Shown here: positions 30,726-41,414 of the stretch, piece by piece | Position numbering within the stretch: the stretch's first letter is position 1 | Layout of the letters: each line of letters opens with the position of its first letter | Source of the DNA: Bufo bufo | Taxonomy: Eukaryota > Chordata > Amphibia > Anura > Bufonidae | DNA: 64,000 bases | Direction of reading: 5' to 3' | Assembly (NCBI RefSeq): GCF_905171765.1 | Contig: NC_053392.1 | Span: forward strand, 102,102,220 to 102,166,219 | The notes under the pieces: model-generated | What the model saw: only the letters and a program-made list of their open reading frames with translations | Told to the model about the DNA's origin: nothing | Database searches by the model: none | Translations under genes and position numbers: made by a program

Positions 30726-31160
30726 TGTGAGAGAAGGATTTATTATTTTACGCATATATAATGAGAATATTCTGTAGTACACATTTCTGTCCACTAGATG
30801 GCTGCAAACCATATGTATGAAAAGGTCAATGAGGGAGGGGGAAGAGGGGATTACATTACAGTCTTCAAATACACCTATAGACTCAGTGAAACCACTCCTA
30901 TCAGGTTAAGGAGCCAATAGTCTCTTCTTAAGGAACACCCCTTTTGTGATGTCATGTCTGCTATTTAAGTGAATGTACTGTGAATAAAAGGCTCTGGCCT
31001 GCTCTTCTATCAATGCTCAAGGAAGATGAGAAGATGCTTTCATGAAACCACCTAGTTTGTCTGGTCTCATTATAAAGCTGTATGGCATGCACATACTTAT
31101 TCTTCTAATTGATTTGGCACCACACAAAGAAGAAGGAGAAGCGCATGAATTGCACTAACA
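30726..31160 (+). repeat. 5' LTR
   Basis: The 435-bp repeat begins TGTGAGAGAAGG and ends CACTAACA. It contains a TATA-like AATAAAAGG near 30,981. By eye it differs from the 3' LTR at only three positions (one each near 30,825, 30,925 and 31,154). Confidence 0.92.
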
Positions 31161-31163
31161 AAA

Positions 31164-31181
31164 TGGCGCCGAGCGTGGAGC
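31164..31181 (+). other. Retroviral primer-binding site
   Basis: TGGCGCCGAGCGTGGAGC starts three bases after the LTR and resembles the complement of the 3' end of a lysine tRNA, with a few mismatches. The position directly behind the LTR is what identifies it. Confidence 0.75.
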
Positions 31182-33524
31182 AGATAGCTTGCGTAACTTC
31201 CGATTCAAACGCCACGAGAGCGACTTAAACGGAACCATCAGACAAGATCACATGCCGGCAAGGTAAAAAAGCTTTATTTCTTACAAATCTCCTCTGTAAC
31301 TTCCGCTTTTGTGGGTTCTCAAGAGTTGAATTGGTGTTATCGCGATAAAAGGGTTCAAGTTATAGCTGATCTGTCCGTTAGAAAGAACCTGTTGAAATAT
31401 TCCTTCTTTGTGTGGTAGAACATGCTGGAAACTAAACTGAAGTTGTTAGACAGCTGAGCCGGATATCCTGTGACGTAGAATTAGTTCCCAGTCAAGGTTC
31501 TGACGAGAACTTTGGGAAAAGGGTTAATACCAATTGTCTCATAGGCAATTGGAAGTTATTAAGATTTTGTATCCCGGTGAATTGACTAGGGGTCTTCACT
31601 TTGAGAGATTGTGGGTTCAATACTATTATTTCATTTGAGCTGTGTGCCACTGCGCTTAAGTTTGTGGGTTCGGTGGCGATTACTTATAGTAATCGGATTC
31701 CTTTTGAGCTTTGTGCAACTACGCTTAAGTTTACGGGTTTGATAAGTAGCAATTGTTAGAGCTTTGTGCAACTACAATAATGGGAAATTCTAATGTTGCA
31801 GGACAGAGTGAAAAGAGATATTAACAGCGGCTCAGTTGATGAGAGAAAAAGAAAGGAAAAGTTTCAGTTAGGAATAAAAGTTGAAAGCATTCTGTCATAC
31901 TAAGTAGCAGCGATTTCCGGTATTATCTGGAAATATGCAGTTTTGTGTAAAAGTTCACCCTAGATGTTGCAAATGCAGTAGGAGATAGATTAAATTAAAG
32001 TTTGTGGAAAACTGTATATGGAAAGTTGAAAGTAATTGATAGTAAAATGGAGGATTTGGGTGTGGTAGGGAACAGAACAAAGAGAGTTGGCCATGTGGCA
32101 TTCCCTTCCCCCCACAACATGTGTTGTAGCTAAGTAATCCTGGGTCTTGTGGTCCATCAAAGACTACCTATTGCTTTTTCTGTCAGCCCCTCCTCTACAC
32201 CATGTACTGGAATGTGCTAATCAGCACCACCCACTGTGCCTTCTGCTCCCTCTAGCCCTTCCCCACCCTCCAAAACTCTTTCCTTAGGCCCTTATGGGGG
32301 ATGAGTGTGTGTGCAAGTAACATGTTTGTTTGTGGATCTCAAAGACTTTATACAATCCTATCATAGTTTCCAACACTGGATTATATCCAGTGATGTCTGA
32401 AAATAACCCTTCCCAATTGTATGTCCCATCAGTTAAAAATGTACCTGCAGTAATTATTCCTATGATGCCTACTAGAAATATTCCAGGCCAGTCTACTCAA
32501 TCTAGATTGCACCCATTCTAAGTCCTTATTCAGGTATGAGTGAAAGTGTAGGGATATCTGCATCATTATATGATGTATGACATCTTCCACACCCAGTAGT
32601 AACATCAATTTTGCCACGATGAATAGAATTCCCAATTCAGAGGACTTACTTATGCTGCTTTATAGAAAATTAGTTAAAATATGGAGAGTTTTCTCATATT
32701 AATTTATGAGATTTGGAAAATTGAGTCCAATGTAGAGCTGGGGATTTAATACATAGTGAAGATCAGTGAGTCTGTGATGAAGTGTTTAGATCATCGGTCA
32801 GTCACATTGTCCTCAGGACAGAGTGTGTGGAGAAAGTTTTCACTAGACTCCAGAAAAGTTGGATGGATTTGGATTTTTGAGATTACTTTAGCTATGCATG
32901 AGAAAATCCTAAGTGCTGCCTTTGTGTATGATCTTGAGAATCATCTAGAAAGGTCTAGTGTTGGCTAGGCTTGAGAGAAGTTAATTTCGTCCCTATTTTG
33001 TCATATTGTTAAAGTTAAATCAAACAAAGACCTAAGGCGGGGGTGGCTGCCCATCAGTCCTCCCCACAAGGGGGGGGGGGAAGACTTTGTATGTACTTGC
33101 CCACTTCTTCGCCCGTGGGAGGAAGACAAATGTTCAGCCCATTCAAATGAAACGCCCATAGGGAATTAACAACCCGGAATCAAATACTGGATCCCTGTTA
33201 TCTATACAGTCCTTAGGATCTAATTCCATTGCCTCATAGCAAACATGTTCCATGATCTCTCATGGCTAAGGGTAGTATCACATGTGTAGGAGCATCTAGT
33301 AATGCAATTCCTACTCCTCTCACCAATTAATCACCATCTTAAGGGTGTGCAAAATTAGATCCGATTACTCTGCTGCATCTGGAAGGGGGGAGGTTGGGAG
33401 TAGTAAATACAAATACTTTTTCCCATACAAATACTTTCCCACCTCTGTAAATAAAAATAAAAAGTGCTTTCTGGGAGTAGTAAATAAAAATATAAAAATT
33501 CAAATTCAAATTTAATGTATCCAA
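31182..33524 (+). pseudogene. Retroviral leader and gag-like remnant
   Basis: About 600 bases of leader precede an ATG at 31,780 that opens MGNSNVAG, a plausible N-myristoylated gag start, which meets a stop within about 15 codons. Downstream to 33,524 only short disconnected frames remain (32,330-32,521 and 32,756-32,968), without motifs I can name. Protease and most of the reverse transcriptase are not found, so this part carries a large deletion or is diverged beyond recognition by eye. Confidence 0.5.
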
Positions 33525-33589
33525 TTAACCCCTTAAGGACCCAGGACGTACCAGTACGCCCTATTTCCCGAGTCCTTAAGGACCCAGGA

Positions 33590-34420
33590 CGTACCGGTAC
33601 GTCCTGACTTAAAATCTGTATTCCGGCGCCCCAGGGGTTAATCGGAACGGGATTTCGGCTGAAATCATTCAGCCGGCATCCCGTAACAATGCAGGGGGGG
33701 GTCATTTGACCCCCCCCCCCCCCCCGTATCGGCGATCGCAGCAAACCGCAGGTCAATTCAGACCTGCGGTTTGCTGCGCTTTTTGCAGTTTCTGATCCCC
33801 GCGGGCCCTGACCGCGGGGATCAGAAACTTTTGAGTGCCTAAAATCATTATTGTCGCATGTGGTGTCGCATGTGGTGGGGGCGTTGCGGGAGGCGGGTGG
33901 TGCGGCAGGCGGGATCGCGATCCCCCGCCCGCCTCCCCATGAATGATCGTTGGCTTCTAGTGGTTATACCAGGGTGCCAGCACATTGCTGGCACCCTGGT
34001 ATAAACGGCTGACATCTGTGTAGATGTCAGCCGTTTAACCCTTTCCATACCGCGGTCCGTACGGACCGCTGTATGGAAAAAGTTAACTGTCATCGGTCAG
34101 GGAGCTCCCTCCCTCTCCATCGGGGGGCTGCTGTGCCTTTGCAGCCCCCCGATGGAGAGGGAGAGAGCCCCCAGAGAGCCCCCCTCAGCCCTGTGCTCAC
34201 CCTTCCCCGTCTGCGAAGTTCTGAGCAGACGGGGAAGGTTCCCATGGCAACAGGACGCCTGCTCAGGCGTCCTGCTGTCCATGGTGCTGAACAGATCTGT
34301 GCTAAAAGCATAGATCTGTTCAGTGTAAGTAAAATACAGTACAGAACAATATATATTGTACTGTACTGTATTATACAGACATCAGACCCACTGGATCTTC
34401 AAGAACCAAGTGGGTCTGGG
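33590..34420. repeat. String of about a dozen consecutive hairpins
   Basis: Successive inverted repeats follow with little spacer: GCAAACCGCAGGTC/GACCTGCGGTTTGC, GTTTCTGATCCCCGCGG/CCGCGGGGATCAGAAAC, ACCAGGGTGCCAGC/GCTGGCACCCTGGT, AAACGGCTGACATCT/AGATGTCAGCCGTTT, CCCTCTCCATCGGGGGGCTGC and its complement, CCTTCCCCGTCTGC and its complement, CAGACCCAC and its complement, and others. Small open frames here are palindrome artefacts. Confidence 0.85.
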
Positions 34421-34499
34421 TCACAAAAATGTAAAAAAAAGTGAAAAAAGTTAAGATAAAAAAAAAAAACATCACTGAATAAAAATTAAAAAAATTAAA

Positions 34500-35420
34500 T
34501 ACACTACACATATTAGGTATCGCCGCGTCTGTAACGACCTGATCTATAAAACGGTCATGTTACTTTCCCCGCACGGTGAACGCCATAAAAATAAAAAAAT
34601 TAAAACTATGAGAAAATTGAAATTTTGCCCACCTTACTTCCCAAAAAAGGTAATAAAAGTGATCAAAAAAGTTGCATGTACGCCAAAATAGTACCAATCA
34701 AACCGTCATCTCATCCCGCAAAAAATGAGACCATACTCAAGATAATCGCCCAAAAACTAAAAAAAACTATGGCTCTTAGACTATGGAAACACTAAAACAT
34801 GATTTTTTTTGTTTCAAAAATGAAATCATTGTGTAAAACTTACATAAATAAAAAAAAAGTATACATATTAGGATTTGCCGCGTCCGTATCGACTGGCTCT
34901 ATAAAAATATCACATGACCTAACCCCTCAGGTGACCACCGTAAAAAAATAAAAACAAAAACGGTGTAAAAAAAGCCATTTTTTGACATCTTATGTCACAA
35001 AAAGTGTAATAGCGAGCGATCAAAAAGTCATATGCACCCCAAAATAGTGCCAATCAAATCGTCATCTCATCCCGCAAAAAATGAGACCCTACTCAAGATA
35101 ATCGCCCAAAAACTGAAAAAACTATGGCTCTTAGACTATGGAGACACTAAAACATTTTTTGGGTTTTAAAAATGAAGTTATTGTATAAAACTTACATAAA
35201 TAAAAAAAATAGTATACATATTAGGTATCGCCGCGTCCGTGACAACCTGCTCTATAAAATTACCACATGATAAAACCTGTCAGATGAATGTTGTAAATAA
35301 CAAAAAAATAAAAAGTGCCAAAAAAGCTATTTCTTGTTACCTTGCCTCACAAAAAGTGTAATATAGAGCAACCAAAAATCATATGTACCCTAAACTAGTA
35401 CCAGCAAAACTGCCACCCTA
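34500..35420 (+). repeat. Tandem array, ~350-bp unit
   Basis: TATTAGGTATCGCCGCGTC-like blocks recur near 34,510, 34,868 and 35,219. The same unit occurs at 54,905-55,760 and, inverted, at 23,340-24,510. Confidence 0.88.
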
Positions 35421-36640
35421 TCCCGTAGTTTCTAAAATGGAGTCACTTTTTTGGAGTTTCTACTCTAGGGGTGCATCAGGGGGCTTCAAATGGGACATGG
35501 TGTCAAAAAACCAGTCCAGCAAAATCTGCCTTCCAAAAACCGTATGGCATTCCTTTCCTTCTGCGCCCTGCCATGTGCCCGTACAGCAGTTTACGACCAC
35601 ATATGGGGTGTTTCTGTAAACTACAGAATAAGGGCCATAAATAATGAGTTTTGTTTGGCTGTTAACCCTTGCTTTGTAACTGGAAAAAAAATATTAAAGT
35701 GGAAAATCTGCCAAAAATGTGAAATTTTGAAATTGTGTCTCTATTTTCCATTAAATCTTGTGCAATACCTAAAGGGTTAACAACGTTTGTAAAATCAGTT
35801 TTGAATAGCTTGAGGGGTGTAGTTTCTTAGATGGGGTCATTTTTATGGAATTTCTACTCTAGGGGTGCATCAGGGGGCTTCAAATGGGACATGGTGTCAA
35901 AAAACCAGTCCAGCAAAACCTGCCTTCCAAAAACCAAACCGCGCACCTTTCACTCTACGCCCTACTGTGTGGCTGTACAGTAGTTTACGGCCACATATGG
36001 GGTGTTTCTGTAAACAGCAGAGTCAGGGCAATAAAGATACAGTCTTGTTTGGCTGTTAACCCTTGCTTTGTTAGTGGAAAAAATGGGTTAAAATGAAAAA
36101 TTAGACAAAAAAATGAAATTCTCAAATTTCATCCCCATTTGCCAATAACTCTTGTGCAACACCTAAAGGGTTAACGACGTATGTAAATCAGTTTTGAATA
36201 CCTTGAGGGGTGTAGTTTCTTAGATGGGGTCACTTTTAGGGAGTTTCTCCTCTAGGGGTGCATCAGGGGGCTTCAAATGGAACATGGTGTCAAAAAACCA
36301 GTCCATAAAAATCAGCCTTCCAAAAACCATACGGCGCACCTTTCACTCTACGCCCCGCTGTGTGGCCGTACAGTAGTTTACGGCCACATATTGGGTGTTT
36401 CTGTAAACGGCAGAGTCAGGGCAATAAAGATACAGTCTTGTTTGGCTGTTAACCCTTGCTTTGTTAGTGGAAAAAATGTGTTAAAATGAAAAATTTGACA
36501 AAAAAATGAAATTCTCAAATTTCCTCCCCATTTGCCAATAACTCTTGCGCAACACCTAAAGGGTTAACAATGTATGCAAAATCAGTTTTGAATACCTTGA
36601 GGGGTGTAGTTTCTTAGATGGGGTAATTTTTGGGTGGTTT
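35410..36640 (+). repeat. Tandem array, ~390-bp unit
   Basis: GGGGTGCATCAGGGGGCTTC recurs near 35,470, 35,863 and 36,257, and GAGGGGTGTAGTTTCTTAGATG near 35,812, 36,205 and 36,600. Each unit also holds a translated-looking but non-genic frame of about 70 codons. The array recurs in element B at 55,810-56,620. Confidence 0.88.
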
Positions 36641-37125
36641 CTATTATGTAAGCCTCGCAAAGTGACTTCAGAGCTGTAGTGGTCCCTAAAAATTGAGTTT
36701 TTGTAAATTTCTGAAAAATTTTAAGATTTGCTTCTAAACTTCTAAGCCTTGTAACATCCCCGAAAAATAAAATATCATTCCCAAAACAATTCAAACATGA
36801 AGTAGACATATGGGGAATGTAAAGTCATCACAATTTTTTGGGGTATTACTATGTATTACAGAAGTAGAGAAACTGAAACTTTGAAATTTGCAAATTTTTC
36901 CAAATTTTTGGTAAATTAGGTATTTTTTTTGTGCAAAAAAATAATTTTTTTGACTTCATTTTACCAGTGTCATGAAGTACAATATGTGACGAAAAAACAA
37001 TCTCAGAACGGCCTGGATAAGTCAAAGCGTTTTAAAGTTATGAGCACTTAAAGTGACACTGGTCAGATTTGCAAAAAATGGCCTGGTCCTTAAGGTGAAA
37101 ATGAGCCCGGTCCTTAAGGGGTTAA

Positions 37126-37975
37126 TAACCACATTTTTGAGTTTCTGGTAGATCATTTCAGGTTCCTGGAAGATGGATCATTTCAAACAGGATATGCTGT
37201 TCCTACTTAATCTGATGTTGTCAAGAAAGAACCACTCCGTCCAGCAATGGTAGTGCAGGAGACAGAGCTGAAGACACTCTCTGAGGTTGGTAAGATGGCT
37301 GAGGGTAAGACTGCTAACATCCAGGTATGCCTTCGGTATCACTCATTATTATGGTCTAATCTAGTGAAGCAGAGATTTTGTTTGATCCATGGCTAAGCCC
37401 ATCAATAATGAATGCTGAGTGTATGAAAGATGTTTGATGCCCTGATGCTACCTGAGGAGGTAGAGGCTACATTATTACCTGAAGTCTACCCTAAGTGGAA
37501 ATCTGTGTGATAAAGGATGGCTTATGGCCAGTGGACTTCCAAAAAGTTTGCCTTTTTTCAGATACAGGTTATAGAGGCTGAAAGGAAACATCAAAGGATA
37601 AAGGTAGAAGTGATAATAGGACTCTGGAGAGTTGGTAATAAACTCTTCCTTCAGAGGGCGCTCTACCTAAAGAGGATGGATTTAGAACATGGGCAAATCG
37701 AGAGAAAGAAGGTGTGATTGGGTTCTGTGGTGGATGACTCCTGGGTTCAACAATGCTGCCACTAGGTGAATGCTGTAATAATGATGGGAGAACTATGGGA
37801 GTTCCAGGAAGGCATATCCCAAGGTCATCTTACCCATTTCAGAGACTGCGGATTGACTACATTCAGAACAAAGGTGGAACAGTGTGAATATGTCTGTGTC
37901 TATATTGATCTCTTTCCAGGATATTCGGAGATTTGGCCTGTAGCGAAGGCTACAGCTAAAAGATACTGACTGAGG
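37126..37975 (+). pseudogene. Retroviral RNase H and integrase remnants
   Basis: After the TTAA element, short pieces resemble RNase H (an EDGSF block with its aspartate near 37,178 and an acidic helix segment near 37,265). The integrase core follows near 37,850-37,965, where the block around the first catalytic aspartate reads YIDLFPGYSEIWP. Stops and frameshifts separate the pieces. The remaining catalytic residues of the integrase are not visible. Confidence 0.7.
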
Positions 37976-38199
37976 TGAGAGTACCTATCCCTGGGGTTTT
38001 TCTCCATCCGGTACACATCTAACCGGAAGATAGGCCTAAGTCCTTATGAAGTACTCTTTGGGAATGCTCCTGGATTAGGTGTCTATTTCCCCAATAGTTC
38101 CAGATGCAGCATAGTAGTTTTCCAAAATGATGTTGTCTGTTGCACAAAATTATTGTCTAATGTGTATTTCCAAGTTTTAGTTGTTTCCTAGAATCCAGA

Positions 38200-39800
38200 C
38201 TGTATAGAAGCGATTCATTCTTCACAATCAGGAGATTGGATAGTGGTGAAACAAGAGACGTGTGGAAAGTCCTAGAGCTACGGTTTGAAGATCTACATTA
38301 AGTCCTGATAACCGCCGCCACTGCTGTCGAATTGCAAGGAGAAACTGATCGTATTGCAATCAAGTGCCAGGACTATAAGAGCCATAATGTTGTTTCATGC
38401 CTTATTGTTTGTTCCATATTGTACAAAGGGGAAATCACAGTCAAATCAAATTCCAACGGTGATATATTATCAAGATGAGTCAGGAACAACTAAGCTGACT
38501 TTTGCTGTATAGTGGACTGTAAGACAGATGACAGATAGGACACTTGGTTTTGGTCTGATAAGTACATCTGTGTGACGGGGACTGACCCAGTCTATGGTAA
38601 TTGTATTTAAATATGACCATACCAACTGTAGATATTGGAAATTAACAGAATGGAGCACTAATCTGAAGTGTTGTGAATATATACCAGTGGAAACTACCTC
38701 TAGAGTCAGTAAAGGTGAAGGTTTGTCGCAAAGGATGACTGTCCTGAAGGGAACCCCACCAAACAGTTGTAAACATGATGAGTGTAATCCTCTGTTCCTG
38801 TCCATTAGAAATCCTATCGAACAGGATTCGGGGATATATGTGTTAGGAGCATGTGTAAGTGACAAAGATCCCCTAGGCAAATCTAGAATGTTGGTAAGAG
38901 AGAGAAACCTCAAAGTTCAGTAGCATCTGTGACTCCTACATCCTTACCTATAGTTGGCATTAAATATTTGGCCAATTTAAAAATATAATGACAAACTGAC
39001 CTTAGAGACAGGATTTATACAGGAAAGCCCTTTGGTGTTTTCCCTCCAGGATATTGTTCTTACATAATTCAGCTGAAGAAGACAAGTAGTGACTCTAACG
39101 TTTACTCTGACAGTTGGTTTATCAACCAAAATGATCAAAACGCAGATATCTGGTGATTGTGTGGAGATTTGAAACTCCGACCCAGGATGCAGGTGGAATA
39201 AAGTGGTCAATGTACCCTGATCAAGTCCTGATCGGGTACTGATGCCATTTGTTCTATTCTCACCTCCTGAGTGGGATCAAATCAGAAAACAATGTCCGGT
39301 CACGACTAAGGAGGTCACTGCCTACATCCTATGACTCATGTTTATACATGGATACATTGATGCCATAGGAGTCTGTAGAAGAGTTTCTGATTAATTTAAA
39401 GCTAAAAGTCAGATAGTTGCAGGATTTGAGTCATTAACTCCCATGATTAGTAAAAAAAAAAAAATATATATATTTTTTTTTTGATTGGATTAACATATCT
39501 ATTGTCATCAACAGAGATTAGTGAATTATATCTGTGATGCTGTGCAGAGAATGGTGGAACAACTGAGCTATTTTCCAGTGATGACTCTACAGAACCGACT
39601 GGTCCTTGACAGCAGAAAAAGGAGGGGTCTACAGGAACTGCTGCATCTACATTCCGGACAACACTGCCCCTGATGGAAGGATCACCAAGGATCTGAAGAA
39701 ACTGATGGAAGGATCACCAAGGATCTGAAGAAACTGATGGACTTTATCAAATGAACTGACGGGAAAAATTCTGAAATTAATATCATGGCCAGAATAATGT
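38200..39800 (+). pseudogene. Retroviral envelope remnant
   Basis: A cysteine-containing frame at 38,594-38,923 has the look of a surface subunit. Near 39,630-39,690 a frame reads NCCIYIPDN, matching the paired cysteines after the immunosuppressive-region position of a transmembrane subunit. Multiple stops and a 28-bp tandem duplication (GATGGAAGGATCACCAAGGA, near 39,673 and 39,706) break the gene. It is not functional as it stands. Confidence 0.6.
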
Positions 39801-40138
39801 TTTGGGAACTGGTTCAGCGACTACAATGTTATTAGAATTTGGTTTTAACAGGCTGTCATATAGTTCTACATTTTAGGAAAATTGTTTTTGAAAATGTATA
39901 ATACATCCATGCCCACACTATGTATATGTGCGGTGCCCCTGTCAAAGACAAAGATTATTCCATCCTTAAGTAAATAAAACCTTGTTGATGGTTGCGGGGT
40001 AAATAGGACAAGGTGAAGGCAAACCCGAAAGGGAGTTGAGGGGACCTGGTGAAGCAATAAGGAAAGTCCAGCTCTTCGCTGTTTAGGGCGTTGGGAGAGT
40101 ACCTCACTTTGCCTGTTCACCTCTGGTCTATTTCCCGC

Positions 40139-40149
40139 AAAAGGAGGGA
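40139..40149 (+). other. Polypurine tract
   Basis: AAAAGGAGGGA lies two bases before the 3' LTR, the normal site for plus-strand priming. Confidence 0.85.
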
Positions 40150-40151
40150 TT

Positions 40152-40586
40152 TGTGAGAGAAGGATTTATTATTTTACGCATATATAATGAGAATATTCTG
40201 TAGTACACATTTCTGTCCACTAGATGGCTGCAAACCATATGTATGAGAAGGTCAATGAGGGAGGGGGAAGAGGGGATTACATTACAGTCTTCAAATACAC
40301 CTATAGACTCAGTGAAACCACTCCTATCAGGTTAAGGAGCCAATAGTCTCTCCTTAAGGAACACCCCTTTTGTGATGTCATGTCTGCTATTTAAGTGAAT
40401 GTACTGTGAATAAAAGGCTCTGGCCTGCTCTTCTATCAATGCTCAAGGAAGATGAGAAGATGCTTTCATGAAACCACCTAGTTTGTCTGGTCTCATTATA
40501 AAGCTGTATGGCATGCACATACTTATTCTTCTAATTGATTTGGCACCACACAAAGAAGAAGGAGAAGCGCATGAATTGCGCTAACA
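40152..40586 (+). repeat. 3' LTR
   Basis: This is the second copy of the 435-bp repeat, beginning TGTGAGAGAAGG and ending CGCTAACA, equal in length to the 5' copy and nearly identical to it. Confidence 0.92.
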
Positions 40587-40590
40587 ACTT

Positions 40591-41277
40591 GCACAAATGG
40601 CCCGATGCATGCTCACTTGCTTGCGTAGTGACAGTCGAATTGTCACCATTCGGCAGAGGGATGACTACTGGTTCTCCACCATGTTAGACCCTCGCTACCG
40701 GCCCAAAATGGGGGTCTTTTTTATACCCGCTAAGAGGGAGGACAAACTGAACTACTATAGAGACATCCTATGTAGTCCGTTGGCCACTGCCTATCTGCGC
40801 CATCGTCCATCCTTTTACAGGTCTGACCGGGGGGGCCCTCTGTGCTCACGTTCCACTGCCATGGTTGCTGGGGAATGGGGGGGGGGGGGGGGTGGCAGGA
40901 GCTGTACCAGCTTCATCAGCAGCAGCCTGAGTCTAGAGTCGCTGATGAGCAGCTTTCTTCACCCACATAGTGAAGAAACTACTCAACAGCAGCTAGACAT
41001 AGAGCAGCACCTATACCAGCAGGTGGTGGCATACTTGGAGTGCACTATGCCAGCCGTCATTGAAGATCTGCTGGACTACTGGGTAGCCAAAATGGATTTG
41101 TGGCCGCATCTGGCCGAGTTAGCACTGGAAAAGCTGTCCTGCCTGGCCAGTAGTGTGGCATCAGAGCGGGTGTTTAGTGCAGCGGGGGCCATAGTTACCC
41201 CAAGGAGAATTCACCTGTCCACACAAAATATGGGGAGACTGACCTTTGTCAAGATGAATCAGGCGTGGATCAGCTAG
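40591..41277 (+). pseudogene. hAT transposase, C-terminal part with dimerisation domain
   Basis: The frame from about 40,597 to the stop at 41,275-41,277 is open for 226 residues. It holds DDYWFSTMLDPRYRPK, a conserved catalytic-domain block, an expanded glycine run from a G tract at 40,876-40,892, and then the hAT dimerisation domain: DYWVAKMDLWPHLAELALEK, SSVASERVFSAAGAI, and LTFVKMNQAWI. The segment is well preserved although the gene upstream is broken by the retrovirus and by stops. The start codon shown at 40,597 is not the native one, since the coding sequence enters from across the retroviral insertion. Confidence 0.85.
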
Positions 41278-41414
41278 GAATTCCACCAACCAATGACTGA
41301 TGCATCAGATTAGATCATTCATGCTGACTTACCCAAACCTTGACAAAAGAAACCGGTTTCTTCTGGCTACCTGTCTCAGCTACTATTCTGATGCTGCCAC
41401 CTGCCTGATGCCAC

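Larger units (their letters stand above)
33529..37121. mobile_element. TTAA element A (piggyBac-like ends, non-autonomous)
   Basis: TTAA flanks both ends (33,525-33,528 and 37,122-37,125). The ends CCCCTTAAGGACC and GGTCCTTAAGGGG are perfect inverted repeats, fitting piggyBac-type CCY...RGG termini; a Kolobok-type origin is not excluded. The interior has three zones: a string of hairpins, a ~350-bp tandem array and a ~390-bp tandem array. No transposase is present. It is inserted in the retrovirus. Confidence 0.85.
30726..40586 (+). mobile_element. Endogenous retrovirus, defective provirus
   Basis: Two 435-bp direct repeats with TG...CA ends are the LTRs (30,726-31,160 and 40,152-40,586). 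The 4-bp target duplication ACTT is at 30,722-30,725 and 40,587-40,590. A lysine-tRNA-like primer-binding site and a polypurine tract stand at the expected places. Recognisable remains run in retroviral order: a gag-like start, RNase H, integrase, envelope. Much of gag-pol is missing and all frames are broken. A 3.6-kb TTAA element is inserted at 33,529-37,121. The host site is the hAT transposase gene. Confidence 0.9.

Noticed and set aside
34073..34444. A 123-codon plus-strand frame and minus-strand partners
   Set aside because: It lies in the hairpin string; the strands mirror each other because of the palindromes.
35383..36489. Repeated ~70-90-codon frames on the plus strand
   Set aside because: The same frame recurs once per ~390-bp tandem unit in elements A and B and contains no domain.
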